From positions 1-33,122 of the forward strand of contig JAUYJC010000595.1 in assembly GCA_030688735.1 (NCBI GenBank): DNA of 33,122 nt. The letters are read 5' to 3'. Both the position numbers and the translations under genes were made by a program. The notes beneath the pieces were generated by a model, which had not been told where the DNA came from, searched no databases, and saw nothing but the letters and a program-made list of their open reading frames with translations. This DNA is from Deltaproteobacteria bacterium. Lineage in GTDB: Bacteria; Desulfobacterota; Binatia; UBA9968. This document shows, piece by piece, positions 1 through 6,596 of the stretch (within the stretch, counting starts at the first letter, position 1; each line of letters starts with the position of its first letter).

Positions 1-132
1 CAAGCCGCGCACCACGTTACGATAGTTGCCCAGGCGCCGGTTGATGATGCGCAAATTGCGCAGATCTTCTTCCAGCAGCTCTCTGGGTTGGTCCGGCAGA
101 TCCATCATCTCCTTTGCGTAACTGCGCTTCAT
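1..132 (-). CDS. N-terminal fragment of a probable SAM-dependent methyltransferase (cut by window edge)
   Basis: Only the first 44 codons are inside the window. The ATG at 132-130 overlaps the fabF stop as ATGA, so the two are probably translationally coupled in one operon. The visible peptide starts MKRSYAKEMMD and contains LRIINRRLGNYRNV, a basic helical stretch. From memory this resembles the N-terminus of class I methyltransferases found beside ketosynthases in lipid and polyketide-like clusters. No SAM-binding glycine motif lies inside the fragment, so the assignment is tentative. An AAGGAG followed by two ATGs sits a few codons inside, so a slightly later start (near codon 9) is possible. 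Confidence 0.45.
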   Translation of the reverse strand, partial: MKRSYAKEMMDLPDQPRELLEEDLRNLRIINRRLGNYRNVVRGL

Positions 133-1409
133 CTTGCCGCGCCGTTGGCGATCACCAGCGCGGAGTTCTTTGAGCCGAAGCCAATGCAGTTGCACAGCGC
201 GATGTCCACCGACTTTACGATGCCGCGATTGGGAATGTAATTAAGGTCGCATTCAGGGTCCGGTTCCTGGTAATTGATCGTCGGCGGCAGAAAACCATGG
301 TTCATGCCGAGAATGGCGGCGATCACACCGGCGGCGCCCGAGGCCCCCTGCGGATGACCGATCATCGATTTGATCGAGCTCATCGGAATTTCGTAGGCTT
401 GCCGGCCGAAACAGAGCTTGACCGCGAGACTCTCCGTCTTGTCGTTTAGTTCCGTCGCCGTGCCGTGCAGCGCCAGATAGCCGACCTCGTCCTTGGCGAC
501 GCCGGCGTCTTCAATCGCCACGCTCATCGCCCGCGCCGGCTCCTCGCCGCGCGGGTCCAGGCGCACCCGATGATAGGCGTCGCAGGTCGATCCATATCCC
601 ATCACTTCGGCGAACACGCGGGCGCCGCGTGTAAGGGCGCGCTCGCGCTCTTCGAGCACCAAAATCCAGGCTCCTTCACCGAGCACGAAACCATCCCTCA
701 TGCGGTCGAAAGGGCGCGAGGCTCGCTGCGGGTTATCGTTGCCGGACGTTGAAACGACGTGCATGACGCAAAACCCCTGCATGATTCCCGGAGTGATGGT
801 CGCGTCCACGCCTCCGGTAATCAAGTGATCCGCTAAGCCGAAGCGAATCATGTTGAACGCATAACCGATTGCATCCGTTGAGCTGGTGCAGCCGGTGGAG
901 ATCATGTGGCTTGGCCCGCGCAGGTCGAAATGAAGCGAAATCTCGCTGGAGATCGTTCCCAGCGTCGAGCTGGAAACGTTATAGGCGCTCACGCGCCGCA
1001 ACTGATCGCTGAAATAAAGCCGGTACTGCTCTTCGGTGAAATCCGGCGTACCGCCGCCGCTGCCGAGAATCACGCCCCAGGAACGTTTGGCCTCCAGGTC
1101 GGCTTCTTGCAGCGCGACGCCAGCGGACTGCAACGCTTCGCGCGTCGCCGCGATGGCGAGAGGCACCGCCCTGCCCATGCGCTTGAGGTCTTTTTGCGGC
1201 AGAAACTCTTCGGGCTGAAAGTTCTTCACTTCACCGGCGATGCGGCAAGGAAGCGCCTCGGGATTGAATTGGGAGATCGTGTCGATGCCGCTCACGCCGT
1301 TGCGCGTGGATTCCCAGAAGGCGTCGACTCCCTTACCGTTGGGACTGATCGCGCCCAATCCACTCACGACGACCCGGCGCCGTGCCCCTCGACCGTTATT
1401 CGCGCTCAT
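129..1409 (-). CDS. fabF: 3-oxoacyl-ACP synthase II (KAS II / FabF type)
   Basis: Condenses malonyl-ACP with an acyl-ACP primer in fatty acid or polyketide-like chain elongation in the cytoplasm. The 426-residue product has the full KAS II Cys-His-His triad: Cys174 in STGCTSSTDA, His315 in LHGTATELND and His352 in SMIGHPQGASG, with the conserved Lys347 just before the last. Length is normal for the family. I chose the ATG at 1409 (MSANNGRG), because an upstream in-frame extension adds 14 residues that do not look conserved. The gene overlaps the following methyltransferase by four bases. The lack of neighbouring fabD, fabG or acpP, plus the methyltransferase, suggests a specialised acyl product rather than the housekeeping FabF. 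That part is inference. Confidence 0.9.
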   Translation of the reverse strand: MSANNGRGARRRVVVSGLGAISPNGKGVDAFWESTRNGVSGIDTISQFNPEALPCRIAGEVKNFQPEEFLPQKDLKRMGRAVPLAIAATREALQSAGVALQEADLEAKRSWGVILGSGGGTPDFTEEQYRLYFSDQLRRVSAYNVSSSTLGTISSEISLHFDLRGPSHMISTGCTSSTDAIGYAFNMIRFGLADHLITGGVDATITPGIMQGFCVMHVVSTSGNDNPQRASRPFDRMRDGFVLGEGAWILVLEERERALTRGARVFAEVMGYGSTCDAYHRVRLDPRGEEPARAMSVAIEDAGVAKDEVGYLALHGTATELNDKTESLAVKLCFGRQAYEIPMSSIKSMIGHPQGASGAAGVIAAILGMNHGFLPPTINYQEPDPECDLNYIPNRGIVKSVDIALCNCIGFGSKNSALVIANGAAR

Positions 1410-1495
1410 CTTGACTCTTCGACTCGGAAGTACCATTAAGGACCATAGCACCCGTGTTATCGTCCGTTAAGGCGTAGTCGGGAGAAAACTGCGCG

Positions 1496-2404
1496 ATGAA
1501 ATTCGTGGTCACAGGGGGGTCGGGCTTCATCGGCTCGCTCCTATGCTCGCGGCTTCTACAGAAGGGCCACACGCTCACGCTGCTCACCCGCTCGGCGCCG
1601 CGCGAGACCAGCACGGGAACCAAGCGCTGGCTGCACTGGCGGCCCGGCATGAGCGGGGATTGGGAAAGCGCGTTGGCAGGGGCCGACGGCGTAATCAATC
1701 TCGCCGGTGAGCCCATCGCAAACAAACGGTGGACGGTCAAGCAAAAACACCAGCTCCGTTTGAGCCGCATCGACACCACCGTCGGCCTGGTCCGAGCGAT
1801 CGCCAAGGCGAAGCAAAAACCAAAGTTTCTTCTGAACGCCTCCGCGGTCGGCTACTACGGGCCGTGTGGGGACGAGACCATCGGTGAAGAAGCTCCGGCC
1901 GGAACCGACTTCCTCGCGGCGCTGTGCCGGGACTGGGAAAACGAAGCGATGAAGGCGGAAAAGCTCGGCCTACGCGTCATCCGGCTGCGCACCGGCATTG
2001 TGCTCGGCGCCGGCGGCGGCGCGCTGACAAAGATGGCACCGCCGTTTAAGTTCTATGTCGGCGGCCCGCTGGGCTCGGGAAAACAGTGGATGTCGTGGAT
2101 TCATTTAGAGGACGAAGTCGGGCTGATCGTCCGCCTGATCGAGAGTCCTCACGCCAGCGGCGCCGTCAACGCGACGGCGCCCAATCCGGTGACGATGAAG
2201 GAATTTTGCCGCACCCTCGGCCAGGTCATGGGCCGCCCCTCCTGGGCGCCGGTACCGGGATTCGCTTTGCGGCTCATGTTGGGCGAGATGGCCGAAATGC
2301 TTTTGACCGGGCAACGCGCGATTCCAGCGGCGGCGGAGAAGCTCGACTACCGGTTTCGTTATCCGAATCTACCGGAAGCGCTGCAGACCTGCCTGCCGCT
2401 CTGA
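1496..2404 (+). CDS. TIGR01777-family epimerase-like oxidoreductase (YfcH/SULA-like)
   Basis: An extended short-chain dehydrogenase-like protein of 302 residues. The N-terminal Rossmann signature GGSGFIGS (residues 7-14) binds NAD(P). Other family landmarks are INLAGEPIANKRWT, LLNASAVGYYG and WMSWIHLEDEVG. The C-terminal part (FCRTLGQVMGRPSW, then an amphipathic tail) matches the DUF1731 extension. The family is widespread but its substrate is unknown; homologues include E. coli YfcH and a plant cell-division factor. A GGGAG sits 11 bases before the ATG. The gene is divergent from fabF with only 86 bp between the starts, which must hold both promoters; I see no convincing boxes there. Confidence 0.88.
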   Translation: MKFVVTGGSGFIGSLLCSRLLQKGHTLTLLTRSAPRETSTGTKRWLHWRPGMSGDWESALAGADGVINLAGEPIANKRWTVKQKHQLRLSRIDTTVGLVRAIAKAKQKPKFLLNASAVGYYGPCGDETIGEEAPAGTDFLAALCRDWENEAMKAEKLGLRVIRLRTGIVLGAGGGALTKMAPPFKFYVGGPLGSGKQWMSWIHLEDEVGLIVRLIESPHASGAVNATAPNPVTMKEFCRTLGQVMGRPSWAPVPGFALRLMLGEMAEMLLTGQRAIPAAAEKLDYRFRYPNLPEALQTCLPL

Positions 2405-2487
2405 CCTCATCAAGCAAAACGAAAGGAGACTTACTCGCGCCAAGGCTGTTCCGTGTGACGCCGATGGCGCATCAAGGTCATAAACAA

Positions 2488-2644
2488 GAATCTCGAAATC
2501 CGAAATTCGAAACAAATTCAGATCACCAAATTTACAAAATTCCAAACATTTGGGAGTAGGATCCGATTTTTGGAGATTTTGAGGGTTTTCTGGTTTTTGA
2601 ACTTTTCGTATTGTTTCGAATTTCGATATTCGGATTTCGGATTC
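2488..2644. repeat. AT-rich imperfect dyad repeat (MITE/REP-like)
   Basis: Two arms of 28 and 34 bases (2488-2515 and 2611-2644) are near-perfect inverted copies of a GAATC...CGAAATCC...GAAATTCGAAAC core, differing by a six-base indel. The 95 bp between them is AT-rich, with partly complementary CAAAAT/CCAAA stretches. The element fills most of the 291 bp gap between the epimerase-like gene and the broken dehydrogenase. Its composition is unlike the surrounding coding DNA. It encodes no protein I can support. It could form a long hairpin, or be a non-autonomous mobile palindrome. Confidence 0.75.
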
Positions 2645-2695
2645 TAATTGGTAATTGATTTGCTTCGTGGCGCGATCAATGTTTGCAGTGGTCTT

Positions 2696-3474
2696 ATGGA
2701 CTTTAGAGGCAAAGTCGTCCTCATCACCGGCGCATCCCAGGGCATCGGCCGCTGCCTCGCTGTCGCATTCGTTCAACGAGGCGCTATTGTCATCGGCTGC
2801 GGGCGATCAGAAGAACGGCTGCAGGAAACTCTCAGGGAGTTACGGCGCTTCAGCCAAAAATCCACCGTCGTCGTCTGCGATGTGGCGCACCGGGAACAGG
2901 TGCTCGCCATAGTGAGACAGACACTCGCCGATTTCGGCAGGATCGACATTCTCATCAACAACGCCGGCATCGGCATGCGCAGACCCTTCATCGAAACGCC
3001 GCTTGACACCATCGAAGAGATCATGCGCACGAATTTTCTCGGCACGGTCTATTGCACACACGAGGTACTGCCGTCGATGATAAGCCGTGGCAGCGGGCAC
3101 ATCGTCAATATTTCCTCCGGCTCGGGACATATTGGCACGCTCAACATGGCCGCCTACTGCGGCTCCAAGTTGCCATGAATGGCTTTTCCGAAAGCCTCTA
3201 CCATGAGCTGGGACCTCTGGGAATCTATGTGTCGGTGGTCTCCCCCGGTCCCGTGAGGACGGAGTTCAATCGGTCATTCGCGGACGTTCCACCCCGGTCT
3301 CCGCCGTCGCTGGCGATCGGTCCAGAAGCGGTGGCGCAGGCGGTGATCCGAGCGATCGAGAGGCGGCAGTTTGAGGCCGTGGTGCCGCGCTGGCTTGCCT
3401 TGGTTTGTTGGATCAGGGGCGTAGCACCCGGTCTCTTTCGCGTCGTTTTGCGCCGCATGCTTCGCCAGAAGTGA
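2696..3474 (+). pseudogene. Short-chain dehydrogenase/reductase split by a one-base deletion
   Basis: The first frame (ATG 2696) encodes MDFRGKVVLITGASQGIG with the classical GxxxGxG cofactor site, the NNAG motif, catalytic Ser in NISSGSG and the YxxxK motif in AAYCGSK. It then hits TGA at 3176-3178. The family continuation MNGFSESLYHELGPLGIYV, VVSPGPVRTEF and a C-terminal hydrophobic stretch follow in another frame to 3474. Losing one base in the TT at 3170-3171 explains the break: AAG TT(n) GCC ATG AAT restores the typical SK-x-AMNGFSESL junction. The enzyme would be a classical SDR of about 260 residues. It is either a recent pseudogene or an assembly error. The TGA is not a selenocysteine codon, because the frame itself changes. 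Confidence 0.85.
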
Positions 3475-3499
3475 CCCGCGGCGCATGGGAAATAGCCAC

Positions 3500-3530
3500 G
3501 GGAACTTTGGCGCAACCTTGGCCGTTTGTC
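3500..3530 (+). promoter_or_regulatory. ECF-type promoter, site A (peroxiredoxin-like selenoprotein)
   Basis: GGGAACTT (3500-3507), 16 bases, then GTTTGTC (3524-3530). The initiator ATG is 19 bases further on, so the leader would be very short, with GGGAGG as ribosome site. The same bipartite pattern with identical spacing recurs at five other intergenic sites here, including upstream of the ECF sigma gene. Confidence 0.75.
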
Positions 3531-3549
3531 ATATATACAGGGAGGGTCC

Positions 3550-4137
3550 ATGGGGAAAATATCTTTGGCGTTATCGCTGGGACTCTTGCTCACCGGCGCG
3601 CCGGCATCGGCGCAGCTTGGCCCTAAAGATGGCGCAGGCCTAAGCCCCACCGATCTAAAGCGGGTCAAAGTCGCCAGCCCGGCGCCCGATTTTGCCCTCG
3701 AAGGCATGGACGGTAAGCGGATCGCACTCTCCGATTATCGCGGCAAGAAAAGCGTGGTCTTGGTCTTTTACCGCGGCCACTGGTGACCCGATTGCACACA
3801 ACAGCTCGGGAAGCTGAAAAGCTTATTGAACAAACAGGAAAGAGAAAAAGTTCGGATTCTAACCGTAAGTATTGATAGCCATAACGACTCAAAGAATTTT
3901 ACCCAGAAGCTACGAGAGAGGTATCCGGGAGACTATAACTTCCCGTTTCTCGAGGATAAAAATCACAAGGTGATTGACCGTTACGGAATTCTCAACCCCG
4001 ACGGCAAGGGGTGGCCGCACCCAGCGACTTACGTGGTCGATCCGCAGGGCGTGGTGCGCTGGAAGTTCGTTGAAACCGACCCAAGCAAAAGACCGACGAA
4101 CGAACAGATTTTACAGGCACTCAGAAAAATTCCCTAG
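3550..4137 (+). CDS. Exported peroxiredoxin/thioredoxin-like selenoprotein, Sec at codon 79 (TGA 3784-3786)
   Basis: Read through an in-frame TGA, this is a single 195-residue AhpC/TSA-redoxin-fold protein. Residues 1-21 form a signal peptide ending ASA. The fold starts at [17 protein letters not shown], continues through [14 protein letters not shown], and ends with [17 protein letters not shown]. The TGA lies exactly where relatives carry the peroxidatic or resolving Cys of YRGxWCPxC, giving a UxxC redox pair (Sec79, Cys82). Homology continues in the same frame after the TGA, and a SECIS-like hairpin follows 20 bases later. Ribosome site GGGAGG precedes ATG 3550. Known: Prx-like selenoproteins with UxxC exist in bacteria. 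Inferred: envelope peroxide or disulfide reductase driven by the ECF promoter just upstream. Standard annotation would split it into 3550-3786 and 3826-4137. Confidence 0.88.
3787..3816 (+). promoter_or_regulatory. Candidate bacterial SECIS element of the peroxiredoxin-like gene
   Basis: Immediately after TGA 3784-3786, bases 3802-3806 (CAGCT) pair with 3812-3816 (AGCTG) around the loop CGGGA. The loop begins 20 bases after the TGA and has G in its first two positions. Both fit the known bacterial SECIS rules: apical loop 16-37 bases downstream and G near the loop start. Confidence 0.65.
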
Positions 4138-4143
4138 GTTTAT

Positions 4144-4174
4144 GGGAACCATTTCACGGAGGCGACCGTTATGA
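4144..4174 (+). promoter_or_regulatory. ECF-type promoter, site B (NPC-repeat membrane protein and DUF3179 selenoprotein)
   Basis: GGGAACCA (4144-4151), 16 bases, then GTTATGA (4168-4174). The first box differs from the other five sites in its last two bases, so this is the weakest member. It lies 72 bases before the ATG at 4216, with AGGAGGGG as ribosome site. Readthrough from the peroxiredoxin-like gene is also possible. Confidence 0.55.
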
Positions 4175-4215
4175 GTACGTAACCAGCTCATCAATAATAA
4201 ATAGGAGGGGCTGCT

Positions 4216-4881
4216 ATGTTAAGTCGAGTTGACGTCGCAAGTGCTTTTAAAGCGGGCGTTATCGGCACCGCGATTATGACTATCGTCATGTACAGCCTCC
4301 CTGTCATCGGGCTGCCGCGCATGGATATCATGGCGGCCCTGGGCTCGGTTTTCCCGTTTAAGATCTCGCCTTACGTTGCAGGATTCCTCGTTCACTTCGG
4401 CATCGGCATTGCCATGGCTTTAGGCTATGCGCTATTTTTCTTTGGGTGGATTCCGGGACCCAATTGGTTAAAGGGCGTCGTTTTTTCGCTTCTTCCCTGG
4501 CTCTTCGCGATTACTTTATTAGGTCCCTCGCTTCAGTTGGCCGCCAAGATTTTTGGCGCCGCGTCCTCGGGTTCAGCAAATCCCTGCGCGCTTGCCAACC
4601 CTTGTGCGCCAAAAGCAGCGAATCCATGCGCACCGGCCAATCCGTGCGCAACAAAAACGCCGGTAAACCCCTGTGGTCAACAAGCAACCAATCCATGCGC
4701 AGTCAAACCGGCTAATCCCTGCGCCGCTCGAACAGCCAATCCATGTGCTGCCGCAGCCGCAGCTAATCCCTGTGCTTCCGGCGTCCCTTCCCAAGCGAGC
4801 GTGCCACCTCAAGTTCTAAGCCTTATGGTTCATCTCATTTTTGGCGCGGTTGTCGGCTCCCTGTATCGGCCTCGCGCATAG
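4216..4881 (+). CDS. Four-helix membrane protein with a nine-fold NPC(A/G) cysteine repeat loop
   Basis: A 221-residue integral membrane protein. Helices lie at about 13-32, 54-77, 86-108 and 200-216. Between helices 3 and 4, residues 122-187 hold nine NPCA/NPCG tetrapeptides separated by 2-5 small residues (Ala, Lys, Thr, Pro). With an inside N-terminus the repeat loop would be extracytoplasmic. The helical part resembles small DUF6789-type membrane proteins, but I am not certain. No enzyme motif is visible. Nine regularly spaced Cys suggest metal binding or a thiol buffer; this is inference. A strong AGGAGG precedes the ATG. Only 28 bp separates it from the DUF3179 selenoprotein downstream, so the two are likely co-transcribed. 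A second NPCA protein is encoded at 6120-6380. Confidence 0.82.
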   Translation: MLSRVDVASAFKAGVIGTAIMTIVMYSLPVIGLPRMDIMAALGSVFPFKISPYVAGFLVHFGIGIAMALGYALFFFGWIPGPNWLKGVVFSLLPWLFAITLLGPSLQLAAKIFGAASSGSANPCALANPCAPKAANPCAPANPCATKTPVNPCGQQATNPCAVKPANPCAARTANPCAAAAAANPCASGVPSQASVPPQVLSLMVHLIFGAVVGSLYRPRA

Positions 4882-4909
4882 TTCATCGGTGAGCTGGTCT
4901 GTGTGTAGA

Positions 4910-5950
4910 ATGAAGGAGATCTATCGCTCTCTCATCTCGATTTGGCTCCTGCTTAGCGCGTCAGCTCTAGGAGCGGCTGACCTTCGCCCGGAAGCGATTG
5001 TCACAGTCCTACCCAAGGATGCTATCCCGGCAATTCTCTCTCCTACATTTGAAGACGGACAAAAAGTCTCCTGGCTCGGTCCTAAGGACAGAGTGGTCGG
5101 TGTGAAAATTGGCGGTGCCAGTCGCGCCTATCCGGTGGCAATTTTAAGCCGCCACGAAATCGTCAATGACAAAATCGGCGTCCTACCTTTCGCGGTCACC
5201 TGGTGACCTCTCTGCTATACGGCCATCGTGTATGACCGGCGCGCAGGAAACAAGGAGCTGACTTTCGGAGTGTCGGGGAAGCTGCACGCGAATTCCCTGA
5301 TCATGTACGACCATCAGACCGATAGTCTCTGGAGCCATCTCGTCGGCGCTGCCGTGAACGGTCCCATGAAGGGACAAAAGCTCAATTTTCTCGAATCCAT
5401 GTTAACCGAGTGGCAAGCGTGGAAAAGGCTCCATCCCAACACAAAGGTATTATCCACCGGTCGAAGCGGCTTCCTTGCTTCTCTGCGAGATCCTTACGAG
5501 TCTTATTACCGCTCAACCGATATCGGAATTATTCCCCCGCGAGTTTTAGACAAGCGTATTTATCCCAAGGAATATGTGCTGGGGCTGGTGATTAACGAAA
5601 ACGCCAAAGCTTATCCGTTCTCGGTCCTAAGTCGCCAGCCCGTCCTCAACGACAACTTTCAAGGCATACCCCTACTCATCGTCTTTGACTCGGAGAGTGC
5701 CACCGGCGTGATCTTCACGCGAAGGCTGGAAGGCAAAGACCTTGTGTTCAGAAAAACAACAGGCTGGGACAAACCAGGATTGTTCCTCGCCGATGATGCC
5801 ACGAAGTCGGTATGGGACGGGCTTTCAGGCAGGGGCATACAAGGCCCAATGAAAAGTAAGAAACTGGAGCCCGTTCCTATGACACCCTCGTTTTGGTTCG
5901 GCTGGGTGGATCACTATCCCAATACCAAGCTTTTTGCGTTGCAGAGATAG
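4910..5950 (+). CDS. Exported DUF3179-domain selenoprotein, Sec at codon 99 (TGA 5204-5206)
   Basis: Read through TGA 5204-5206, the product is 346 residues, normal for DUF3179 proteins. Residues 1-22 are a signal peptide (hydrophobic core WLLLSASALGA). Two related halves follow: RAYPVAILSRHEIVNDKIG...VTW-U-PLCYTAIVYDR (about 85-115) and KAYPFSVLSRQPVLNDNFQG in the second half, which lacks the Cys motif. The family motif is TWCPLC, so the TGA replaces the first Cys and leaves a UxxC pair (Sec99, Cys102). Homology is continuous in one frame on both sides. The function of DUF3179 is not established; the motif implies a redox or metal site. The ribosome site is weak. Conventional calling would give two broken pieces. 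A nonsense mutation is the alternative, but it would have to hit this exact codon. Confidence 0.8.
5207..5238 (+). promoter_or_regulatory. Candidate bacterial SECIS element of the DUF3179 gene
   Basis: After TGA 5204-5206, CGG (5220-5222) pairs with CCG (5236-5238) and CAT (5224-5226) with ATG (5232-5234), with one C-A mismatch between. The loop CGTGT starts 20 bases after the TGA, the same distance as in the peroxiredoxin-like gene. An alternative five-pair stem (5216-5220 with 5230-5234) has a loop starting GG, but only 14 bases from the TGA. This is the weakest of the three hairpins. Confidence 0.42.
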
Positions 5951-6066
5951 ATGCATCTTGGTGTGAACCTGCTCACTGCCTTTGAATATATTGCACGGGC
6001 CATTCGATCATGGACAGGCACGCGCGCGGCACGCGTTTGCCGTGACTAATTAGACGACAAAGATGA

Positions 6067-6105
6067 CAGGGAAGCCGGACTCCTGGGGGTGCCCGACTTC
6101 CCCTG
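6067..6105. terminator. Strong hairpin between convergent genes, possible bidirectional terminator
   Basis: Bases 6067-6078 pair with 6093-6105 (CAGGGAAG.CGG type) with one bulge and one mismatch around a 14-base loop. It lies 117 bp after the DUF3179 stop and 15 bp after the stop of the minus-strand NPCA gene. There is no long T run in either direction, so intrinsic termination is likely but unproven. The rest of 5951-6119 holds nothing I recognise. Confidence 0.5.
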
Positions 6106-6119
6106 CCAGAGGCGAGCGG

Positions 6120-6380
6120 CTACTTTTTTACCGCGCAGGGATTCTTCGCCGCGCAAGGATTTTTCGCGGCGCATGGGTTCTCAGCGCCCTTTTTGCTCTT
6201 GGCAGCTTGCTTTTTCTTGTCTTTAGCTGCCTTCTTGTCCGGCTTGACTGCGCAGGGGTTCTTCGTCGCACAGGGATTTTTGGCCGCGCAGGGATTTGCC
6301 TGAGCAAATATCTGACCCGGTACGAGCAATAAGCCCGCAGCCACCAAAGCCAGCATCAAACGAACAGCTCTTTCCTTCAT
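6120..6380 (-). CDS. Small exported NPCA-repeat, lysine-rich protein
   Basis: An 86-residue protein. Residues 1-26 are a clear signal peptide (basic start, hydrophobic core, PGQIFA). The mature part has three NPCAxK hexapeptides (29-46), a Lys/Ala-rich linker (47-66), and three more NPCAxK units to the C-terminus, giving six Cys with six-residue spacing inside each block. AAGGAGG sits eight bases before the ATG. I know of no assigned function. The motif is shared with the membrane protein at 4216-4881, suggesting a common ligand or partner. Metal or heme handling and extracytoplasmic thiol buffering are possible but unproven. It has its own ECF-type promoter (site C) and is divergent from the cytochrome gene. 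Confidence 0.82.
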   Translation of the reverse strand: MKERAVRLMLALVAAGLLLVPGQIFAQANPCAAKNPCATKNPCAVKPDKKAAKDKKKQAAKSKKGAENPCAAKNPCAAKNPCAVKK

Positions 6381-6419
6381 AAGATTGTCCTCCTTACCGC
6401 CGATGCGGTATATTTTTAT

Positions 6420-6450
6420 TTACAACCAAAACCGTAGAAGAAAAGTTCCC
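6420..6450 (-). promoter_or_regulatory. ECF-type promoter, site C (small NPCA protein)
   Basis: On the minus strand: GGGAACTT (6450-6443), 16 bases, then GTTGTAA (6426-6420). It lies 40 bases before the ATG at 6380, with the ribosome site in between. It sits back to back with site D, 71 bases away, which drives the cytochrome in the opposite direction. Confidence 0.78.
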
Positions 6451-6521
6451 GAGTAGCGCAAAATTTTGAGACTCCGCTAGCTTTGACATCTCTAAACCCA
6501 AGCACATAACCTGTGGTTTAG

Positions 6522-6552
6522 GGGAACTTGTCTCCGATAAGATCTGTTTTAA
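6522..6552 (+). promoter_or_regulatory. ECF-type promoter, site D (five-heme cytochrome c)
   Basis: GGGAACTT (6522-6529), 16 bases, then GTTTTAA (6546-6552). A transcript would begin near 6558. This excludes the longest in-frame start (TTG 6528), which lies inside the first box, and favours a start at 6597 or 6612. Confidence 0.78.
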
Positions 6553-6596
6553 CCGTACGACCGTATCGAGGCTTGGAGCTTGGAAGAGATGACACT

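Noticed and set aside
1410-1495. Sigma-70 promoter boxes in the fabF/epimerase divergent gap (TTGACT at about 1411)
   Set aside because: No acceptable -10 box at the right distance; too weak to report.
3176-3178. TGA in the short-chain dehydrogenase as a fourth selenocysteine
   Set aside because: The homologous sequence continues in a different frame, so a missing base explains it; the TGA also does not fall on a redox position.
3784-3786. In-frame TGA in the peroxiredoxin-like gene read as a simple nonsense mutation or two separate genes
   Set aside because: It replaces the active-site Cys exactly, homology continues in the same frame, a SECIS-like hairpin follows, and two other genes in the window show the same situation at redox Cys codons.
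4171-4182. Mini open frame ATG-AGT-ACG-TAA after a GGAGG
   Set aside because: Four codons including the stop, overlapping the second box of promoter site B; it could only be translated on a readthrough transcript. No support for a function.
4511-4812. Minus-strand open frames opposite the NPC-repeat loop
   Set aside because: The repeat DNA leaves several frames open; only the plus-strand frame has membrane helices, a strong ribosome site and the shared NPCA motif.
6528-6596. Longer N-terminus for the cytochrome starting at TTG 6528
   Set aside because: This codon lies within the first box of promoter site D, and the extra residues show no hydrophobic or conserved character.
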